Origin: Prevotella sp. UBA5379 | GTDB lineage: Bacteria > Bacteroidota > Bacteroidia > Bacteroidales > Bacteroidaceae | DNA length: 17,364 nt | Direction: 5' to 3' | Assembly (NCBI GenBank): GCA_002409785.1 | Contig: DHOX01000091.1 | Coordinates: 1-17,364 of the forward strand | Shown here: positions 14,614 through 17,364 of the stretch, piece after piece | How the letters are laid out: each line of letters starts with the position of its first letter | Position numbering within the stretch: the first letter of the stretch is position 1 | Program-made: the position numbers and the translations under genes | Notes under the pieces: generated by a model | Seen by the model: the letters and a program-made list of their open reading frames with translations, nothing else | Told to the model about the DNA's origin: nothing | The model's database searches: none

Positions 14614-15179
14614 TCCCGTGCTTTTTTTAATTGATACTTTCTGATCATCCTGGCCAGAATAGCCCTGGCGCGATGAAACTGAGAAGCCGATGTGTCCGGT
14701 TTGATATTCAGTAACCGTGCAATTTCGATATGACTTTTCCCCTCAACAGCATAAAGGTTGAATACCTCTCTGCAGCCCGGCGGAAGGTGTCTGATCATCT
14801 CAGAAAGACTATCAGCACTCAACCCCGTCAGGTCAGGTTCCTCCTCTGCCATATCCGGCAAATCAAGATCATCCATCCTGACGATCTGAGAAGCCTGTTG
14901 ACGCCGGAGGAACTGAAGAGACTCGTTGATCACGATGCGAGTCATCCACGCCTTCAATGAACCTTTCCCCCGGTAAGTGAAAGAATTGATGCAGGTAAAG
15001 ATCTTGATGAAACTCTCCTGCAAGACATCCTTCAGATCATCATCATCAGAGATATAACGGAAACCTACCCACGTGAGGTAACCGGCATAATCAGTGTACA
15101 GCAAATCCATCGCCGAAGCATCGCCCTGGTGAAAAAGTCGGATAATCCGCTGTTCTTTGTCAGTCTCCTCACTACGCAT
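14610..15179 (-). CDS. ECF-type RNA polymerase sigma factor
   Basis: 189 residues. Region 2 (about 20-93) shows AMDLLYTDYAGYLTWVGFRY, DLKDVLQESFIKIF and GSLKAWMTRIVINESLQFLRR. Region 4 (about 125-180) shows HLPPGCREVFNLYAVEGKSH and IEIARLLNIKPDTSASQFHR with its helix-turn-helix. The acidic linker (LDLPDMAEEEPDL) is typical of the family. It should direct core polymerase to a small regulon, probably for envelope stress given the neighbours. The ATG at 15179 is preceded by GAGGG. Its stop overlaps the next gene, whose N-terminus looks like its anti-sigma. A perfect hairpin fills the gap to the NigD-like gene upstream, which may be part of the same transcript. Confidence 0.93.
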   Translation of the reverse strand: MRSEETDKEQRIIRLFHQGDASAMDLLYTDYAGYLTWVGFRYISDDDDLKDVLQESFIKIFTCINSFTYRGKGSLKAWMTRIVINESLQFLRRQQASQIVRMDDLDLPDMAEEEPDLTGLSADSLSEMIRHLPPGCREVFNLYAVEGKSHIEIARLLNIKPDTSASQFHRARAILARMIRKYQLKKARE

Positions 15180-15189
15180 CCCTCAACTT

Positions 15190-15211
15190 CCGTTTATTAT
15201 AGAATAAACGG
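15190..15211. promoter_or_regulatory. Perfect 9-bp inverted repeat between NigD-like gene and sigma factor
   Basis: CCGTTTATT-ATAG-AATAAACGG, arms of 9 bases with a 4-base loop. It fills most of the 41-base gap between the NigD-like stop (15221) and the sigma ATG (15179). There is no U-run after it in the minus direction, so it could be an attenuator, an RNA-processing site that uncouples the two genes, or a protein-binding dyad. Confidence 0.5.
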
Positions 15212-15220
15212 CCGATCAGC

Positions 15221-15919
15221 TCATTTTCGTGTACGATATTTAAATTGATGGCTCTTTTCTCCATCAAATGATTTCCATTTTAAGGTAAAGGTCCCGATTT
15301 TCCCCTTCGTGTCCGGCAGGGAATCCAGTCGGAAAGCAATAATGCCATCTCCGGGCCGTCCTCCGAGATCACCCTTCGCATCCTGATGGAGTTCCAGAAC
15401 ATTCAGAGAATCACCTTTGACCAAATTCAAGGTATGGACTGCGCCATCCCCAAAATACGTCCGGAAGTTCACGGTAAGATACCCATCTTCGACAACCGTC
15501 ATCCAACTATTCAAGACTTCCAGGGGATCATTGCCATAGATAGAATCATTCTTCACCCCATAGCTACGAGCCATAGGTTTGGTACGCACACTGTCCATCC
15601 AGGAGACATAGACATTTCTCAAACTATCCGAGAGAACACCATTTCCAAGTTCACTATCTTTCGGATCCCTGATTCTTACCAGTGCCCTTATCTCTTTATT
15701 ACCATAAGGAGAAGCACTTATGTTCACCGGGTAAAGCAAAGTAGAATCATCCAGTTGAAGGAGCAAATGCCCTTTCGATGATGTTTTCAACGTAACAAGT
15801 GCATTCGCACCATTGTCATAATACCAATCGTCATCATCGTCGTTCAAACACGACTGCAAGGAAAAGGCTGTTGTGAGCAGAACCAATCCCATTACCCAAA
15901 ATTTTACTGTCCTATTCAT
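15221..15919 (-). CDS. NigD-like lipoprotein
   Basis: 232 residues with a lipoprotein signal (MNRTVKFWVMGLVLLTTAFS) and lipobox LQSC, so Cys24 is expected to be lipidated. An acidic run LNDDDDDWYYDNG follows, as is usual for surface or outer-membrane lipoproteins of Bacteroidetes. The body fits the NigD-like family: an N-terminal small beta domain (ANALVTLKTSSKGHLLLQLDD; later NKEIRALVRI) and a C-terminal beta domain with SWMTVVEDGYLTVNFRTYF and ending FDGEKSHQFKYRTRK. The function of this family is not established. It precedes the ECF sigma gene by 41 bases in the same direction, so it is plausibly co-expressed. The ATG at 15919 follows a purine-rich AAAAGGAAAGAAA. Confidence 0.85.
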   Translation of the reverse strand: MNRTVKFWVMGLVLLTTAFSLQSCLNDDDDDWYYDNGANALVTLKTSSKGHLLLQLDDSTLLYPVNISASPYGNKEIRALVRIRDPKDSELGNGVLSDSLRNVYVSWMDSVRTKPMARSYGVKNDSIYGNDPLEVLNSWMTVVEDGYLTVNFRTYFGDGAVHTLNLVKGDSLNVLELHQDAKGDLGGRPGDGIIAFRLDSLPDTKGKIGTFTLKWKSFDGEKSHQFKYRTRK

Positions 15920-15956
15920 TTTCTTTCCTTTTCATTAATCTACCTACTAAATGCGA

Positions 15957-15965
15957 CAAAAAGTA
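15957..15965 (-). promoter_or_regulatory. Possible promoter of the NigD-sigma unit
   Basis: TACTTTTTG on the minus strand resembles the -7 consensus with one extra base (TA-N3-TTTG). No good -33 box is seen. It lies about 38 bases before the NigD-like ATG and is listed only because it is the best match in the divergent region. Confidence 0.28.
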
Positions 15966-16047
15966 GAACCTTGCATCAAAAAAGCATTTTTTACATCCGG
16001 TTCCGGCAATAATAATCACTTTTATACTTTAATCAGAATATTTTTCG

Positions 16048-16055
16048 TAATTTTG
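16048..16055 (+). promoter_or_regulatory. Candidate -7 promoter element of the TauE/SafE operon
   Basis: TAATTTTG matches TAnnTTTG exactly, about 80 bases before the ATG at 16137. A TTTG at 19-21 bases upstream is not present. The leader contains the short dyad CGTCA/TGACG (about 16086-16104). Confidence 0.45.
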
Positions 16056-16136
16056 CTGCCAAAGGTAAAGAGAAGTTCAACTTAAACGTCAAGGACGAAG
16101 TGACGCTCTGGGAAACCGTAAAAAATATACACGGAT

Positions 16137-16970
16137 ATGACTATTCTGGTTTTTACTTTAATTTTACTCGCCGGAGCATACGCCGCCGGACTGTTAGGAT
16201 CTTTGACAGGATTAGGCGGAGGGGTCATCGTAATCCCACTCCTTACACTTGTTTTTCATATTGATTTCCGCTACGCCATAGGAGCAGCACTTGTAGCATC
16301 CATTGCCACTTCCTCGGGATCAGCCAGCGCATACGTCAAGGAAGGCATGACGAATATTCGCCTGGGCATGTTCCTCGAAATCGCCACGAGTATAGGTGCC
16401 GTGGCAGGAGCCGTCATTGCCTTATGGATGCCCACGAATGCAATTGCCGTCGTCTTCGGGCTGGTACTGATCCTTACGGCAGTAATGCAGCAAAGGCAGT
16501 CAGCAGACCATGAGAACGTCAAGGGGAGCGACCTGGCGAAGAAATTGAAACTTTTCGGGACGTACCCCACCAAAGAAGGGCCGAAGAGCTATGAACTCAC
16601 TCATGTTATCGGAGGATTCCTGACCATGATCGTAGCCGGGATCCTTTCCGGACTATTGGGAATAGGAAGCGGTGTCCTGAAAGTTCTGGCCATGGACAAT
16701 TTCATGAAAGTACCCTTCAAGGTAAGTACGACGACGAGTAATTTTATGATTGGAGTCACCGCAGTCACCTCTGCGGTCGTTTATCTCCAGCGCGGTTATA
16801 TAGAACCAGGGATAGCCTTTCCCATCATGGTCGGAGTCCTGTGTGGAGCCCTGACCGGTGCCCAGTTGTTAAAGAAACTCAACGTGAGTCTGCTGAGAAA
16901 GATCTTTGCCATAGCCATTCTGTTAGTAGCCATTAACATGATCTATAATGGTTTTGCAGGTAAATTCTGA
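16137..16970 (+). CDS. TauE/SafE (TSUP) family membrane permease/exporter
   Basis: 277 residues with about eight hydrophobic segments in two repeated halves. The first half opens with GLLGSLTGLGGGVIVIPLLTL (split: glycine-rich loop at about 19-29), and the second repeats the theme as GILSGLLGIGSGVLKV near residues 178-193, followed by STTTSNFMIGVTAVTSA. This twofold repeat with GxGGG/GxGSG loops is the hallmark of the TauE/SafE family, which moves small sulfur-containing or organic anions (sulfite, sulfoacetate, others) across the inner membrane. The substrate here is not predictable. The next gene begins 4 bases after its stop and encodes the usual small partner. Confidence 0.9.
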   Translation: MTILVFTLILLAGAYAAGLLGSLTGLGGGVIVIPLLTLVFHIDFRYAIGAALVASIATSSGSASAYVKEGMTNIRLGMFLEIATSIGAVAGAVIALWMPTNAIAVVFGLVLILTAVMQQRQSADHENVKGSDLAKKLKLFGTYPTKEGPKSYELTHVIGGFLTMIVAGILSGLLGIGSGVLKVLAMDNFMKVPFKVSTTTSNFMIGVTAVTSAVVYLQRGYIEPGIAFPIMVGVLCGALTGAQLLKKLNVSLLRKIFAIAILLVAINMIYNGFAGKF

Positions 16971-16974
16971 TAAG

Positions 16975-17364
16975 ATGAAAGAGAAAGATAATAGGTCTCA
17001 AACAGACATGAGGGAACTGATTGGCAATACCCTGCGTATCGGGGTAGTCACCGCTTGTACGATCGCATTGATCAGTGGAATTTACTATCTGGTCCGGCAC
17101 GGCGGAGAAACGATTCCCGACTATTCCGTGTTCCGCAGGGAGCCCGCCTCCTTTACCTCTATCGGCGGTATTCTCAATGGTCTGACGACCCTCGCAGCCA
17201 AAGACTGGATTCAACTGGGAGTGCTTGTACTCATGCTCACCCCTATACTCCGCGTAGCTTTGTCATTAATAGATTTTGCCCGTCAGAAGGACTGGCTCTA
17301 TGTGGTGATCACAGCCATCGTATTCACCGTTATTATACTGAATTCCATAGTAGGTGTAGGATAA
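16975..17364 (+). CDS. DUF1634 family membrane protein
   Basis: 129 residues from the ATG at 16975, ending with TAA at the last bases of the window, so complete. Three hydrophobic segments are visible: LRIGVVTACTIALISGIYYLV, WIQLGVLVLMLTPILRVALSL and WLYVVITAIVFTVIILNSIV (about 22-42, 81-101 and 107-126), with a loop carrying YSVFRREPASFTS. This matches the DUF1634 family, which is typically encoded directly after TauE/SafE permeases and probably forms an accessory subunit. The gap to the exporter stop is only 4 bases. An in-frame ATG at 16948 overlaps the exporter and is less likely to be used. Confidence 0.85.
   Translation: MKEKDNRSQTDMRELIGNTLRIGVVTACTIALISGIYYLVRHGGETIPDYSVFRREPASFTSIGGILNGLTTLAAKDWIQLGVLVLMLTPILRVALSLIDFARQKDWLYVVITAIVFTVIILNSIVGVG

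Noticed and set aside
16041..16136. Open frame without a start (…KEKFNLNVKDEVTLWETV…) running into the TauE/SafE gene
   Set aside because: It has no start codon, overlaps the predicted promoter and leader, and continues out of frame into the exporter as arginine-rich shadow sequence.

Overview
The window looks like chromosomal DNA from a gut-type member of the Bacteroidales (Bacteroides, Phocaeicola, Parabacteroides or a close relative). The reasons are promoters of the Bacteroides TAnnTTTG type, a NigD-like lipoprotein, an ECF sigma factor paired with a membrane/beta-barrel protein, TonB-receptor remains and secreted glycoside hydrolases with short signal peptides. No rRNA, tRNA, CRISPR array or intact transposase was seen.

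Positions 1-5063 (all minus strand, AT-rich) hold a redox/metabolic accessory block. Read in transcription order it is: an AraC-type regulator; the decayed 3' end of a TonB-dependent receptor; the decayed 5' end of an NAD(P)H/FMN-type flavoprotein; then an apparently intact three-gene operon. That operon encodes a cupin plus carboxymuconolactone-decarboxylase fusion, a short paralogue of 1-deoxy-D-xylulose-5-phosphate synthase (DXS) and a flavodoxin cut by the window edge. The two wrecked genes were recognised only by joining frames across stops.

Positions 5064-5564 are a divergent regulatory region with direct repeats. Positions 5565-12349 (plus strand) hold a sugar-use block: a secreted GH3 beta-xylosidase-like enzyme, a secreted GH31 alpha-xylosidase/alpha-glucosidase and a XylE-like sugar:proton symporter with its own promoter. 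Together they suggest release of xylose (or glucose) from oligosaccharides in the periplasm and import across the inner membrane. No SusC/SusD pair lies in the window.

Positions 12350-13254 hold a hairpin between convergent genes and a small outer-membrane beta-barrel protein with a full-consensus promoter and a hairpin leader. Positions 13255-15919 (minus strand, more GC-rich) carry a NigD-like lipoprotein, an ECF sigma factor and a translationally overlapped protein that joins an anti-sigma-like membrane anchor to a beta-barrel-like C-terminus: a probable envelope-stress unit. Positions 16137-17364 (plus strand) carry a TauE/SafE-family exporter and its DUF1634-type membrane partner.

The most interesting items are the two-gene decay zone, the DXS paralogue with altered substrate-pocket motifs inside a redox operon, the sigma/barrel-fusion unit, and three perfect inverted repeats placed at promoters or between genes.
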